From Caldimonas tepidiphila (GTDB lineage: Bacteria > Pseudomonadota > Gammaproteobacteria > Burkholderiales > Burkholderiaceae_C): a stretch of 64,000 bases of DNA. Below, piece after piece: positions 8,174-17,615 of the stretch. The stretch's first letter is position 1. Every line of letters starts with the position of its first letter. The stretch covers positions 22,444 to 86,443 of the forward strand of contig NZ_QXMG01000022.1 of assembly GCF_003569765.1 (NCBI RefSeq), written 5' to 3'. Under the pieces are notes generated by a model that worked only from the letters and a program-made list of their open reading frames with translations, ran no database searches and had not been told where the DNA came from. The translations under genes were made by a program, and so were the position numbers.

Positions 8174-9562
8174 ATGCAGTCCTTGCAGGACTTCCTCGGC
8201 GCGTTCAACGGCCTCGTCTGGGGCACCCCCATGATCGTGCTGATCCTCGGCACCGGCCTCTACCTCCAGCTGCGGCTGGGCTTCATGCCGCTGCGCCGCA
8301 TCGCCTACGGCTTCCGGCTGATCTGGGGCAGCCGCCGTCGCGCCGAGCGCGCCGAAGGCGAGATCTCGCCCTTCGCGGCGCTGATGACGGCGCTGTCGGC
8401 CACGGTGGGCACCGGCAACATCGCCGGCGTCGCCACCGCGATCGCGGTGGGCGGGCCCGGCGCGCTGTTCTGGATGTGGGTGACGGCGCTGGTCGGCATG
8501 GCGACCAAGTACGGCGAGGTCGTGCTCGCGGTGAAGTACCGCGAGCGCGACGACCGCGGCGAGCACGTCGGCGGCCCGATGTACGCGATCAGGAACGGGC
8601 TGGGCCGGCGCTGGCACTGGCTCGGCACCGCCTTCGCCGTCTTCGGCGGGCTCGCCGGCTTCGGCATCGGCAACATGGTGCAGGCCAACGGCATCGCCGG
8701 CGCCGTGCACAACGCCTTCGGCGTCGAGACCTGGGTCACCGGCGCGGTGCTGCTGGTGCTCACCGGCGCGGTGATCCTCGGCGGCATCCGGCGCATCGGC
8801 GCGGTGGCCGAATACCTGGTGCCGGCGATGTGCATCGGCTACATGGCCTGCGTGGCCGTGGTGCTGGTGGTCTTCGCCGAGCGCATCCCGGCCGCGCTCG
8901 CGCTGATCCTGCACCACGCCTTCAACCCGGCGGCGGCCACCGGCGGCTTCCTCGGCGCCTCGGTGCTGCTGGCGCTGCAGAAGGGCGTGGCGCGCGGCAT
9001 CTTCTCCAACGAGGCCGGCCTCGGGACCGCCGGCATCGCGCAGGCCGCGGGCGCCACGCGCGCCCCGGTGCAGTCGGGCCTGATCGGCATGATGGGCACC
9101 TTCATCGACACGATCATCGTCTGCACGATGACCGGGCTGGCGATCGTCGTCAGCGGTGTGTGGGACTCGGGCGCGAGCGGCGCGGTGCTCAGCGCCTCGG
9201 CCTTCGAGGCGGCGATGCCGGGCGTGGGCAAGTACCTGCTGGCGGTGTGCCTGGCGCTGTTCGCCTTCACGACCATCCTCGGCTGGGCCTACTACGGCGA
9301 GAAGTGCTGGGAGTTCCTCGCCGGCAGCGCCAGCCGGACGCCCTTCCGCATCGTCTGGACCCTGGCGGTGTTCCCGGGGGCGGTGCTGAGCCTGGACTTC
9401 GCGTGGCTGGTGGCCGACACGCTCAACGCGCTGATGGCGATCCCCAACCTGATCTCGCTGCTGCTGCTCAGCCCGGTGATCGTGCAGGCGACGCGCGAGT
9501 ACTTCGAGCGCGAGAACGGCGCGCTGCCGCAGGTGGCGCCGGCCCGCGCGCCCGGCCGCTGA
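8174..9562 (+). CDS. Alanine/glycine:cation symporter (AGCS family)
   Basis: The 462-residue inner-membrane protein is an AGCS (SSS-like alanine/Na+) symporter with about 11 to 12 hydrophobic segments. The family marks TVGTGNIAGVATAIAVGGPGA (about residues 75-96) and the FSNEAGLGTA block (about 277-287) are intact. It would import D- or L-alanine or glycine with Na+. The ATG at 8174 follows GGAG with a 6-base gap. Its place between a DadR-like regulator and dadA argues that it supplies alanine to the catabolic pathway. A 225-base gap with a strong hairpin separates it from dadA. Confidence 0.9.
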   Translation: MQSLQDFLGAFNGLVWGTPMIVLILGTGLYLQLRLGFMPLRRIAYGFRLIWGSRRRAERAEGEISPFAALMTALSATVGTGNIAGVATAIAVGGPGALFWMWVTALVGMATKYGEVVLAVKYRERDDRGEHVGGPMYAIRNGLGRRWHWLGTAFAVFGGLAGFGIGNMVQANGIAGAVHNAFGVETWVTGAVLLVLTGAVILGGIRRIGAVAEYLVPAMCIGYMACVAVVLVVFAERIPAALALILHHAFNPAAATGGFLGASVLLALQKGVARGIFSNEAGLGTAGIAQAAGATRAPVQSGLIGMMGTFIDTIIVCTMTGLAIVVSGVWDSGASGAVLSASAFEAAMPGVGKYLLAVCLALFAFTTILGWAYYGEKCWEFLAGSASRTPFRIVWTLAVFPGAVLSLDFAWLVADTLNALMAIPNLISLLLLSPVIVQATREYFERENGALPQVAPARAPGR

Positions 9563-9616
9563 GCCGGTCCGGGCGCATCGCCCCGGCCCCGTCCCCGGCC
9601 GGTAGACCGGGGGCTT

Positions 9617-9649
9617 CCCGGCGTCGCGCCACCAGGCCGCGACGCCGGG
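9617..9649 (+). repeat. Perfect 12-bp inverted repeat between symporter and dadA
   Basis: CCCGGCGTCGCG (9617-9628) and CGCGACGCCGGG (9638-9649) are exact complements around a 9-base loop. No T-run follows (CCGCGATTTCG), so this looks more like an mRNA 3'-protecting or Rho-assisted structure than a classical terminator. Confidence 0.6.
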
Positions 9650-9722
9650 CCGCGATTTCGACGGCGCAGGCCGGCGCGCCCGCGCCACGCGCAAAAAATC
9701 CCACTGCGCACCGGCCAGAAAT

Positions 9723-9737
9723 CAGTGGTTTTTACCG
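9723..9737 (+). promoter_or_regulatory. Putative Lrp/DadR operator upstream of dadA
   Basis: CAGTGGTTTTTACCG shares the core CAGTGRTTTTTRC with the site at 8061 and matches the Lrp consensus at about 11 of 15 positions. It is 51 bases before the dadA start codon, in the most AT-rich part of the gap. Confidence 0.45.
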
Positions 9738-9787
9738 CCGATCACTCCATAGACTCTCGTTCATTCCCGAATATCTGGAGACATGCA

Positions 9788-11098
9788 ATGAAAGTCATTG
9801 TCCTCGGCGGCGGCGTGATCGGCGTCAGCACCGCCTACTACCTCGCCCGCGCCGGCGCGCAGGTCACGCTCGTCGAGCGCCAGCCGGGCGTCGCGCTGGA
9901 GACGAGCTTCGCCAACGCGGGCCAAGTCTCGCCCGGCTACTCGACGCCCTGGGCCGCGCCCGGCATCCCGCTCAAGGCGATGAAATGGCTGTTCCAGCGC
10001 CACGCGCCGCTGTCGATCCGGCCCGACGGCAGCCTGTTCCAGCTGCGCTGGATGGCGGCGATGCTGCGCAACTGCACCACGGCCCGCTACGCGCTCAACA
10101 AGGAGCGCATGATGCGCGTGGCCGAGTACAGCCGCGACTGCCTGCGCGAGCTGCGCGCCGAGACCGGGCTGCAGTACGAGCAGCGCAGCGGCGGCACGCT
10201 GCAGGTCTTCCGCACCCAGGCGCAGCTCGACGCGGTCGCGCGCGACACCGCGGTGCTCGAGGAGTGCGGCGTGCCCTACGAGCTGCTCGACCGCGACGGG
10301 CTCGCCCGCGTCGAGCCAGGCCTGGCGCATGCGCGCGAGCGTCTCGTCGGCGGCCTGCGGCTGCCCAACGACGAAACCGGCGACTGCCACCTGTTCACCA
10401 CCGGGCTCGCCTCCCGGCTGCCCGGGCTGGGCGTGGAGCTGCGCTTCGGCACCGCGGTGCAGCGGCTCGAGCTGCAGGGCGGGCGCATCGCCGGCGTGAG
10501 GCTGGAGGGCGGCGAGCTGCTGCGCGCGGACCGCTACGTGCTCGCACTCGGCAGCTACTCGCGCGAGCTGCTCGCGCCGCTCGGGCTGGACCTGCCGGTC
10601 TACCCGCTCAAGGGCTACTCGCTGACGGTGCCGCTGCTCGACGCGGGCCTCGCGCCGCAGTCCACGGTGCTTGACGAGACCTACAAGATCGCGATCACGC
10701 GCTTCGATGAGCGCATCCGCGTCGGCGGCATGGCCGAGCTCGGCGGGTTCGACCTGCGGCTGAACCCGCGCCGGCGCGAGACGCTCGAGATGGTGGTCGG
10801 CGACCTCTTCCCCGGCGGCGACCTGCCGCGCGCCGAATTCTGGACGGGCCTGCGGCCGATGACGCCCGACGGCACGCCGATCGTCGGCGCCACGCCCTGG
10901 GACAACCTGTTCCTGAACACCGGCCACGGCACGCTGGGCTGGACCATGGCCTGCGGCTCGGGCCGGCTGCTGGCCGACCTGGTGACGGGCCGGCGCCCCG
11001 AGATCCGCACCGACGGCCTGTCGGTCGAGCGCTACCTGGGCGCTGCAGCGCGCGCGCCGCGCGGGCGCACCCCGGCGGCCCACGGGGCCGCGGCATGA
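9788..11098 (+). CDS. dadA: D-amino acid dehydrogenase
   Basis: The 436-residue flavoprotein oxidises D-alanine (and other D-amino acids) to pyruvate and ammonia, passing electrons to the membrane respiratory chain. The FAD dinucleotide fold is at the N-terminus (GGGVIG, residues 7-12), and the late [14 protein letters not shown] and [16 protein letters not shown] blocks are typical of DadA. Length agrees with E. coli DadA (432). Two ATGs sit close together; the one at 9788 is in frame and follows GGAG by 7 bases. The gene overlaps the racemase gene by ATGA, as expected for a dadAX operon. Confidence 0.95.
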   Translation: MKVIVLGGGVIGVSTAYYLARAGAQVTLVERQPGVALETSFANAGQVSPGYSTPWAAPGIPLKAMKWLFQRHAPLSIRPDGSLFQLRWMAAMLRNCTTARYALNKERMMRVAEYSRDCLRELRAETGLQYEQRSGGTLQVFRTQAQLDAVARDTAVLEECGVPYELLDRDGLARVEPGLAHARERLVGGLRLPNDETGDCHLFTTGLASRLPGLGVELRFGTAVQRLELQGGRIAGVRLEGGELLRADRYVLALGSYSRELLAPLGLDLPVYPLKGYSLTVPLLDAGLAPQSTVLDETYKIAITRFDERIRVGGMAELGGFDLRLNPRRRETLEMVVGDLFPGGDLPRAEFWTGLRPMTPDGTPIVGATPWDNLFLNTGHGTLGWTMACGSGRLLADLVTGRRPEIRTDGLSVERYLGAAARAPRGRTPAAHGAAA

Positions 11099-12174
11099 CC
11101 CGTCCGTCCGAGGCCCGGATCGACCTGGACGCGCTGCGGCACAACGCCGCGCTGCTGCGCGAGCGCCACGGCGGCCGGCTGCTCGCGGTCCTGAAGGCCG
11201 ACGCCTACGGCCACGGCGCCGCGGCCTGCGCCCGCGCGCTGCAGGAGCGCTGCGACGGCTTCGCGGTGGCCTTCCTCGACGAGGCGCTGGCGCTGCGCGC
11301 GGCCGGCGTGCGCGCGCCGCTGCTGCTGCTCGAGGGCGTCTTCGACGCGGCCGAGCTCGACGCCGCCGCCGCGCAGGGCCTGTGGATCGTCGTGCACCAC
11401 GAGGCGCAGCTGCGCCTGATCGAGTCGGCCGCGCTGCCGCCGGCCTCGCTCGCGGTCTGGCTCAAGATGGACAGCGGCATGCACCGCGCCGGCTTCGCGC
11501 CGGAGCAGGTCCGCGCGGCGCATGCCCGGCTGCGGGCCTGCGGCGCCGTCGCCTCGCTGACGCTGATGAGCCATTTCGCGCGGGCCGACGAGCCGGACTG
11601 CGACGCGACGCCGCGGCAGCTGCAGGTGTTCGAGGAGGCCACCGCGGGCCTTGCCGGCGAGCGCAGCCTCTGCAACTCCGCCGGCCTGCTCGCGTGGCCG
11701 CAGGCGCGGCGCGACTGGGCGCGGGCCGGCATCGCGCTCTACGGCGCGGACCCGATCCCCGGCGGCGGCCACGGCCTGCGCCCGGTGATGACGCTGCAGA
11801 GCCGCGTCTTCGCCGAGCGCTGGCTCGCGCCCGGCGAGGCGCTGGGCTACGGCGGGCTCTTCGTCGCCTCCGCGCCGACGCGCGTCGGGCTGGTGGCGAT
11901 CGGCTACGCCGACGGCTACCCGCGCGCCGCCGCGACCGGCACCCCGGTGGCGGTGGACGGCCGGCTCACCCGCACGCTCGGCCGGGTGTCGATGGACATG
12001 ATGACGGTCGACCTGACAGGGCTGCCCGATGCCGGGATCGGCAGCCGCGTCGAGCTGTGGGGGCCGCAGGTGGACGTCAACGAGGTGGCGCGCCGCGCCG
12101 GGACGATCGCCTACGAGCTGCTGTGCAACGTCAAGCGCGTGCCGCGGCGGTACGCGGAGGCGGCGCCGGCCTGA
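11095..12174 (+). CDS. dadX: Alanine racemase, catabolic type
   Basis: The 359-residue enzyme interconverts L- and D-alanine with PLP. The PLP lysine is K34 in [10 protein letters not shown], and the second catalytic base is Y251 in GEALGYGG. Its ATG overlaps the dadA stop (ATGA), so it is translated together with dadA and most likely feeds D-alanine to it. This could also be the only alanine racemase of the cell (alr) and so serve cell-wall synthesis; the window cannot decide. The symbol dadX is chosen from context. Confidence 0.9.
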   Translation: MTRPSEARIDLDALRHNAALLRERHGGRLLAVLKADAYGHGAAACARALQERCDGFAVAFLDEALALRAAGVRAPLLLLEGVFDAAELDAAAAQGLWIVVHHEAQLRLIESAALPPASLAVWLKMDSGMHRAGFAPEQVRAAHARLRACGAVASLTLMSHFARADEPDCDATPRQLQVFEEATAGLAGERSLCNSAGLLAWPQARRDWARAGIALYGADPIPGGGHGLRPVMTLQSRVFAERWLAPGEALGYGGLFVASAPTRVGLVAIGYADGYPRAAATGTPVAVDGRLTRTLGRVSMDMMTVDLTGLPDAGIGSRVELWGPQVDVNEVARRAGTIAYELLCNVKRVPRRYAEAAPA

Positions 12175-12209
12175 ACCGCCGCGCGTCTCGGGCCGCGCGC
12201 TGGCGGCCT

Positions 12210-13388
12210 TCAGTGCCCGGGGTCGCAGCGCCCGGCACGCCAGTGGCAGGCCGCGGACAGCAGGCCGCTGACCGCCGCGGCCCAGAACACCGCGGCGTAG
12301 CCGAGCTCGCTCGCCAGCGCCGCGCCGAGCACGCCGCCGACCACCCCCGACAGCCCATAGGCGCCCATCGAGTACAGCGCCTGCCCGCGGCTCCTAAGCC
12401 GGCCGGGGAAGTAGCGGCTCACGAGCGCGACGCAGGCGGTGTGCTGCGCCGCGAAGGTGATCGCGTGCGCCGCCTGCGCGAGCAGCAGCACCCAGAACTC
12501 CGTGCCGAGGGCGGCGGTGGCGCCGAAGCGCAGCGCGGCGACCAGCCCCGCGGCGACCAGCCAGCCGTGCACGCGCTGCGGCGACAGCCAGCGCCCCTGG
12601 AACCAGAACCAGACGATCTCGATCGCGACCGACACGCCCCACAGCACGCCGATCACGCGCTTGGAGTGGCCGAGCGCGTCGAGGTAGAGCGAGAAGAAGA
12701 CGTAGAGCGCGATGTGCGCCAGCACCATGAAGAAGGCGCCGGCGAAGAACCAGCGCACGCGCGGCTCGAGCAGCACCGGGGCGAGCTGCGGCGCCGGCTC
12801 GTCGGTGGCGTGCGTCTCCGGCTGGCGAGGCAGCGCGAAGGCGATCGCCGCCTGCGTCGCGAGCAGCGCGAGCAGCAGCACCGGGAACAGCGCCATGCCC
12901 TGCGCCTCCAGCACCATGCCGAACAGCAGCACCGAGACGAGGAAGCCGACCGAGCCCCAGACGCGCACCCGGCCGTAGCGTCCGGCGTCCATGCCGCCGG
13001 CGGTGCTGCTCGCCTGCGCGACCACGGTCTCGGTCAGCGGCACGATGGCCGCGTTGAAGGAGAACAGCGCCAGCGTCACCGCCGCGAGCGCGGGCGTGGA
13101 CAGCGGCAGCAGGTAGGCGGTGGCGGTGCAGGCGGTCAGCACCGCGGCGAGCCGGATCAGCGCGACGCGCTCGCCGCTGCGGTCGGCGAGCACGCCCCAG
13201 ACGTAGGGCGCGGCCACCCGCGTCCACGAGGGCAGCGAGGCCATCAGGCCGAGCTCGAAGGCGCCGAGCCCGAGCGACTTGAACCACAGCGGCGCGTAGG
13301 GGTTGAAGACCCCGATCACCGCGAAGCAGGCGGCCGACAGCGCGGCGCTCGCCAGCAGCGCGCGCCGCTGCAGCACCGCGTCGGACAC
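12210..13388 (-). CDS. MFS transporter, HcaT/LacY-like
   Basis: The 392-residue protein has 12 predicted membrane segments and belongs to the major facilitator superfamily. The segment GRYGRVRVWGSVGF at about residues 123-136 is typical of the HcaT-like (phenylpropionate permease) group. The substrate is unknown. The chosen GTG start (13386-13388) is 5 bases after the aroC stop, so translation is probably coupled to aroC; no good Shine-Dalgarno is visible. It converges on the racemase gene 35 bases away. Linkage to aroC does not define its substrate. Confidence 0.8.
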   Translation of the reverse strand: MSDAVLQRRALLASAALSAACFAVIGVFNPYAPLWFKSLGLGAFELGLMASLPSWTRVAAPYVWGVLADRSGERVALIRLAAVLTACTATAYLLPLSTPALAAVTLALFSFNAAIVPLTETVVAQASSTAGGMDAGRYGRVRVWGSVGFLVSVLLFGMVLEAQGMALFPVLLLALLATQAAIAFALPRQPETHATDEPAPQLAPVLLEPRVRWFFAGAFFMVLAHIALYVFFSLYLDALGHSKRVIGVLWGVSVAIEIVWFWFQGRWLSPQRVHGWLVAAGLVAALRFGATAALGTEFWVLLLAQAAHAITFAAQHTACVALVSRYFPGRLRSRGQALYSMGAYGLSGVVGGVLGAALASELGYAAVFWAAAVSGLLSAACHWRAGRCDPGH

Positions 13389-13393
13389 GCGGC

Positions 13394-14500
13394 TCAGGCG
13401 CCGCTCGTGCGCGCGGCGATCGCCGGCGTCGCCACCTGCACGTCGCCGCACTGCGCGCGCTGGCGCAGCGCGTGCTCGATCAGCACGAGCGCGAGCATCG
13501 CCTCGGCGATCGGGGTGGCGCGGATGCCGACGCAAGGATCGTGGCGGCCGAAGGTCTCGACGGTGGCCGGCTCGCCCGCGAGGTCGATCGACTGGCGCGG
13601 CGTGCGGATCGAGCTCGTCGGCTTGATCGCGAGCGAGACGATGATGTCCTGCCCGGTCGAGATGCCGCCGAGCACGCCGCCGGCGTGGTTGCTTCTGAAA
13701 CCCTCGGGCGTGAGCTCGTCGCCGTGCTCGCTGCCCTTCTGGCGCACGCTGTCGAAGCCCGCGCCGATCTCGACGCCCTTGACCGCGTTGATGCCCATCA
13801 TGGCAAAGGCGATGTCGGCGTCGAGCTTGTCGAACAGTGGCGCGCCCCAGCCGACCGGCACGCCCTTGGCCTCAACGTAGAGCCGCGCGCCGACCGAGTC
13901 GCCCGCCTTGCGCAGCGCGTCCATGTAGGCCTCGAGCTCCGCGGTCTTTGCCGCGGTGGCGGCGAAGAAGGGGTTCTGTCCGACCTGGCTCCAGTCCTCG
14001 ACGGGGATCTCGATCTCGCCGATCGCGGTCATGCAGCCGCGGATCTCGACGCCGAACTGCTCGCGCAGCCACTTCTTCGCCACGGCACCGGCGCCGACCA
14101 TCGGCGCGGTCATGCGCGCCGACGAGCGCCCGCCGCCGCGCGGGTCGCGGATGCCGTACTTGTGCCAGTAGGTGTAGTCCGCGTGGCCGGGGCGGAAGGT
14201 CTGCGCGATGTTGCCGTAGTCCTTGCTGCGCTGGTCGGTGTTGCGGATCACGAGCGCGATCGGCGTGCCGGTGGTCTTGCCCTCGTAGACGCCCGAGAGG
14301 ATCTCGACCGCGTCGGGCTCGTTGCGCTGCGTGACGTGGCGCGAGGTGCCGGGGCGGCGGCGGTCGAGCTCGGGCTGGATGTCGGCCTCGGACAGGCTCA
14401 TCCCCGGCGGGCAGCCGTCGATCACGCAGCCGATGGCCGGGCCGTGCGACTCGCCGAAGTTCATGACGCGAAACAGGGTGCCGAAGGAGCTGCCGGACAT
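13394..14500 (-). CDS. aroC: Chorismate synthase
   Basis: The 368-residue enzyme makes chorismate from 5-enolpyruvylshikimate-3-phosphate with reduced FMN, the last common step toward aromatic amino acids. The family signatures are present: [14 protein letters not shown] near residue 16, [15 protein letters not shown] near 102, and [11 protein letters not shown] near 123. Length is normal for the long form. The ribosome site before ATG 14500 is weak (GCGAG). The 85 bases upstream hold a -10 box and three overlapping hairpins, described separately. The MFS gene follows at once on the same strand. Confidence 0.97.
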   Translation of the reverse strand: MSGSSFGTLFRVMNFGESHGPAIGCVIDGCPPGMSLSEADIQPELDRRRPGTSRHVTQRNEPDAVEILSGVYEGKTTGTPIALVIRNTDQRSKDYGNIAQTFRPGHADYTYWHKYGIRDPRGGGRSSARMTAPMVGAGAVAKKWLREQFGVEIRGCMTAIGEIEIPVEDWSQVGQNPFFAATAAKTAELEAYMDALRKAGDSVGARLYVEAKGVPVGWGAPLFDKLDADIAFAMMGINAVKGVEIGAGFDSVRQKGSEHGDELTPEGFRSNHAGGVLGGISTGQDIIVSLAIKPTSSIRTPRQSIDLAGEPATVETFGRHDPCVGIRATPIAEAMLALVLIEHALRQRAQCGDVQVATPAIAARTSGA

Positions 14501-14518
14501 GGTTTTTCTCGCTGAATG

Positions 14519-14571
14519 GAAAAAGCCGCCGCGGGAGGCCGGGGCGGCTTCGACGAAGCCGCGAAGGCTTC
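14519..14571 (-). terminator. Three alternative hairpins upstream of aroC (attenuator-like)
   Basis: Reading the minus strand, GAAGCC-TTCGC-GGCTTC (14571-14555) comes first. GCGGCTTC-GTC-GAAGCCGC (14562-14544) follows and overlaps it. Then AAGCCGCC...GGCGGCTT (14550-14523) runs into TTTTT. The middle hairpin excludes both others, while the outer two are compatible, which is the layout of an attenuator. The last hairpin may equally be just the terminator of the upstream CBS gene. Confidence 0.55.
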
Positions 14572-14584
14572 GGTGTAAGGCTCG

Positions 14585-14590
14585 ATTCTA
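14585..14590 (-). promoter_or_regulatory. -10 box for aroC
   Basis: The minus strand reads TAGAAT here, matching the -10 consensus at five of six positions. It would start transcription near 14578, immediately before the three overlapping hairpins. No clear -35 box is visible. Confidence 0.35.
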
Positions 14591-14634
14591 GCCGCGGGGC
14601 CGGCGGGCGGGCTCGCGCGCGGGGGCGTGGCGGC

Positions 14635-15102
14635 TCACAGCTTCGGCTCGGCCTCGGCGGAGCCTTCCTGGACCGGCCAGTCGCGGATGTAGGCCTTGAG
14701 CATGCGGTTCTCGAAGTCCTGGCCGTCCACCACCGCCTTGGCGACGTCGTAGAACGAGATCACGCCCATCAGCGTGCGCTGGCTCAGCACCGGCATGTAG
14801 CGGGCGTGGCGGCCGAGCATCATGCGGCGCACCTCGTCGATCTCGGTGTCGGGCGTGCAGGTCAGCGGATGGTCGTCCATCACCGTCTGCACCACCATCG
14901 AGCCGACCTGGCCGTTGTTGCGCACGACCGCCTTGATCACCTCGCGGAAGGTGAGCATGCCGACGAGGTCGCCGTGCGACATCACGACCAGCGAGCCGAT
15001 GTCGTGCTCGGCCATGGCCTTGAGCGCATCGGCGAGCGGCTGCCCGGGCGACACGGTGAACAGCGCGTTGCCCTTGACTCGCAGGATGTCGCTGACTTTC
15101 AT
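14635..15102 (-). CDS. CBS-domain protein
   Basis: The 155-residue protein is made of two tandem CBS domains (about residues 8-65 and 75-130) with short tails and nothing else. Such modules bind adenine nucleotides and regulate partner enzymes or channels; the partner here is unknown. ATG 15102 is preceded by GGAG 10 bases upstream, and upstream in-frame codons do not look coding. It is divergent from the sulfhydrylase gene 111 bases away and is followed by the terminator-like hairpin upstream of aroC. Confidence 0.88.
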   Translation of the reverse strand: MKVSDILRVKGNALFTVSPGQPLADALKAMAEHDIGSLVVMSHGDLVGMLTFREVIKAVVRNNGQVGSMVVQTVMDDHPLTCTPDTEIDEVRRMMLGRHARYMPVLSQRTLMGVISFYDVAKAVVDGQDFENRMLKAYIRDWPVQEGSAEAEPKL

Positions 15103-15213
15103 TTGGCTTTGTCTCCAGAGGGAAAACGAGCAGCACGAACTCGCTCGAATCGGTAAAAGTTGACTGTCAATATAGCCCACAACGTGCGTGGGAGAAACAC
15201 TGGAGATTCGCAC

Positions 15214-16533
15214 ATGCCCGGACCGACCGACCCCGGCTTCGACACCCTCGCGCTGCACGCCGGCGCCGCCCCGGCTCCGGGCACCGGCGCGCGCGCGCTG
15301 CCGATCCACCTCAGCACCTCCTTCGTGTTCCGCGACAGCGACCACGCGGCGGCGCTGTTCAACATGGAGCGCGCCGGCCACGTCTACTCGCGCATCTCGA
15401 ACCCGACCACCGCGGTGCTCGAGGAGCGCATCGCGGCGCTCGAGGGCGGCATCGGCGCGATCGCCACCGCGAGCGGCCAAGCGGCGCTGCACCTCGCGAT
15501 CGCGACGCTGATGGGCGCGGGCTCGCACATCGTCGCCAGCAGCGCGCTCTACGGCGGCTCGCACAACCTGCTGCACTACACGCTGCCGCGCTTCGGCATC
15601 GAGACCAGTTTCGTCGCGCCCGGCGACCTCGCGGCCTGGCGCGCCGCGGTGCGGCCGAACACCCGGCTCTTCTTCGGCGAGGCGCTGGGCAACCCCGGCA
15701 TGGACGTGCTCGACATCCCGGCGGTGGGCGCGCTCGCGCACGAGGCCGGCGTGCCGCTGTTGGTCGACGCGACGCTCGCGACGCCCTGGCTGCTGCGCCC
15801 CTTCGAGCACGGCGCCGACCTCGTGTTGCACTCGGCGACCAAGTTCCTCGGCGGCCACGGCACCGTGATCGGCGGGCTGCTGGTGGACGGCGGCCGCTTC
15901 GACTGGGAGGCGGCGCACGCGCGCGACGGCCGCTTCGCCGAGCTGTGCGAGCCCTACGCGGGCTTTCGCGACATGGTGTTCACCGAGGAGAGCACGGTGG
16001 GGGCCTTCCTGCTGCGTGCGCGGCGCGAGGGCCTGCGCGACTTCGGCGCCTGCCTCAGCCCGCACAGCGCCTGGCTGCTGCTGCAGGGCATCGAGACGCT
16101 GCCGCTGCGCATGGAGCGCCATGTCGGCAACGCGCTGAAGGTCGCGCGCCACCTCGCTGCGCACCCGATGGTGGCGCAGGTCGGCCACCCCGGCCTCGGG
16201 ACGCACCGCGACCACGAGCTCGCGCAGCGGCTGATGCCGCGCGGCGCCGGCGCCGTGTTCAGCTTCGAGATCCGCGGCAGCCGCGAGCAGGGCCGGCGCT
16301 TCATCGAGTCGCTGAAGCTGTTCTCGCACCTCGCCAACGTCGGCGACTGCCGCTCGCTGGTGATCCACCCCGCGTCCACCACGCACTCGCGCATGGACGC
16401 CGCGGCACTCGCGCAGGCCGGCATCGGCGAGGGCACGATCCGGCTGTCGATCGGGCTGGAGGACGCTGACGACCTGATCGAGGACCTGGACCGCGCGCTG
16501 AAGGCGGCCGAGAAGCTGGGAGCCGCGAAATGA
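15214..16533 (+). CDS. metY: O-acetylhomoserine (thiol)-lyase family enzyme
   Basis: The 439-residue PLP enzyme belongs to the cystathionine gamma-synthase superfamily. The PLP lysine is K210 in [12 protein letters not shown]. The long middle segment ([20 protein letters not shown] through [13 protein letters not shown]) fits O-acetylhomoserine sulfhydrylases of about 430 residues better than the shorter cystathionine synthases. It would make homocysteine from O-acetylhomoserine and sulfide. The start at 15214 follows GGAG by 9 bases; the ATG 54 bases upstream lacks one. A small palindrome, TTGAC-T-GTCAA, lies about 45 bases before the start and could bind a regulator. The hydrolase gene overlaps its end by ATGA. 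Confidence 0.82.
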   Translation: MPGPTDPGFDTLALHAGAAPAPGTGARALPIHLSTSFVFRDSDHAAALFNMERAGHVYSRISNPTTAVLEERIAALEGGIGAIATASGQAALHLAIATLMGAGSHIVASSALYGGSHNLLHYTLPRFGIETSFVAPGDLAAWRAAVRPNTRLFFGEALGNPGMDVLDIPAVGALAHEAGVPLLVDATLATPWLLRPFEHGADLVLHSATKFLGGHGTVIGGLLVDGGRFDWEAAHARDGRFAELCEPYAGFRDMVFTEESTVGAFLLRARREGLRDFGACLSPHSAWLLLQGIETLPLRMERHVGNALKVARHLAAHPMVAQVGHPGLGTHRDHELAQRLMPRGAGAVFSFEIRGSREQGRRFIESLKLFSHLANVGDCRSLVIHPASTTHSRMDAAALAQAGIGEGTIRLSIGLEDADDLIEDLDRALKAAEKLGAAK

Positions 16534-17336
16534 AGCTCGAACTGCACGGCCACGCCGCCTACGCCTACACCGGCGGCCTGCCCTTCGACCCCGCCCTGCC
16601 CTGCGTCGTGCTGATCCACGGCGCGATCAACGACCACAGCGTCTGGGCGCTGCAGAGCCGCTACCTCGCGCACCACGGCCGCGCGGTGCTCGCGCTCGAC
16701 CTGCCCGGGCACGGGCGCAGCCTCGGGCCGGCCCTCGGCAGCGTCGAGGCGCTCGCCGCCTGGGTGGTGGATTTCCTCGACGCGGCCGGCGTCGAATCGG
16801 CCGCGCTCGCCGGCCACAGCATGGGATCGCTGATCGCGCTCGAGGCCGCCGCGCGGCTCGGCGAGCGCGCGCGCAAGCTGGTGATGGTCGGCACCGCCTG
16901 GCCAATGAAGGTCTCGCCCGCGCTGCTCGACACCGCGCTGCAGGCCCCGGAGCAGGCGATGCGCCAGGTCACCGCCTTCTCGCATTCGACGCTCGCGCCC
17001 AAGCCCTCGGCGCCGGGCCCGGGCGCCTGGCTGCACGGCGGCAGCCTCGCGCTGATGCGCCGCCTGCAGTCGCTGCACGCCGAGCGCGAGGGCGGCAACC
17101 TGTTCCACAACGACTTCGGCGTCTGCGACCGCTATGCCGGCGCCGAGGCCGCGGCGGCGGCGCTGCGCTGCCCGGCCGAACTGATCCTCGGCGAGCGCGA
17201 CGTGATGACGCCGCCGCGCGCGGCGCAGCAGCTCGCCGGCGCGCTGAAGGCGCCCGTGCGGCTGCTGCCGGCGGGTCACGACCTGATGGGCGAGGCGCCC
17301 GACGTCCTACTGGACGCCCTGCGCGCCGCGCTTTGA
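16530..17336 (+). CDS. Alpha/beta hydrolase
   Basis: The 268-residue protein has the alpha/beta-hydrolase fold with a complete triad: S97 in GHSMGS, D224 in GERDVMTP, and H250 in PAGHDLM. No signal peptide is seen, so it is cytosolic. The ATGA overlap with the sulfhydrylase gene shows co-translation. Such pairing hints at an ester or thioester substrate in the same pathway (for example an acyl-homoserine), but nothing in the sequence proves it. Other esterase or C-C hydrolase roles are possible. Confidence 0.82.
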   Translation: MKLELHGHAAYAYTGGLPFDPALPCVVLIHGAINDHSVWALQSRYLAHHGRAVLALDLPGHGRSLGPALGSVEALAAWVVDFLDAAGVESAALAGHSMGSLIALEAAARLGERARKLVMVGTAWPMKVSPALLDTALQAPEQAMRQVTAFSHSTLAPKPSAPGPGAWLHGGSLALMRRLQSLHAEREGGNLFHNDFGVCDRYAGAEAAAAALRCPAELILGERDVMTPPRAAQQLAGALKAPVRLLPAGHDLMGEAPDVLLDALRAAL

Positions 17337-17385
17337 CCCACCTCGAACTCCGGGCGCGCCGCCGGCGCCCGGGACATCCGCTTTT

Positions 17386-17399
17386 CTGATGTGGATCAA
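17386..17399 (+). promoter_or_regulatory. FNR/Anr/Dnr-type box
   Basis: CTGAT-GTGG-ATCAA matches the FNR consensus TTGAT-N4-ATCAA at nine of ten half-site positions. It is 230 bases before the ABC-phosphatase gene and the only such box I noticed in the window. A promoter fitting the usual -41.5 spacing would start near 17434, but no clear -10 is visible there; TAGATT at 17482-17487 is an alternative. Oxygen or nitric-oxide control of the operon is therefore a hypothesis. Confidence 0.5.
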
Positions 17400-17615
17400 T
17401 GTTTCCGCGGATTTCCCCGCCTTCGCGTTCCCGAGTGGGGTCCCGGCATCACTTCGGGAGAACCCTGGGCGGGAATTGGAGTAGATTGGCGCCTTCGCGG
17501 GCGAAGCCGTCCCCCCACGCCCCGCTCCCCCTTGCCAGCACGCCAGACGCGCCCCCTCGTTCGGGGAGCGAGGCTGCCGCATTCCCGGGACGAAGAAAAA
17601 GATTCAGGAGCGCCC

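Noticed and set aside
9731..9755. Sigma-70 promoter TTTACC/TAGACT for dadA
   Set aside because: The spacer is only about 13 bases, too short for a standard promoter.
6124..10674. A plus-strand open frame of 1516 codons
   Set aside because: It runs antisense to the erythromycin-esterase-family gene and the Lrp-type regulator, and out of frame with the symporter and dadA. No domain is recognisable, and it is a GC-driven lack of stop codons.
15159..15175. Promoter TTGACT/TATAGC before the sulfhydrylase gene
   Set aside because: The two hexamers are only about 5 bases apart; the TTGAC-T-GTCAA dyad is noted but not called a promoter.
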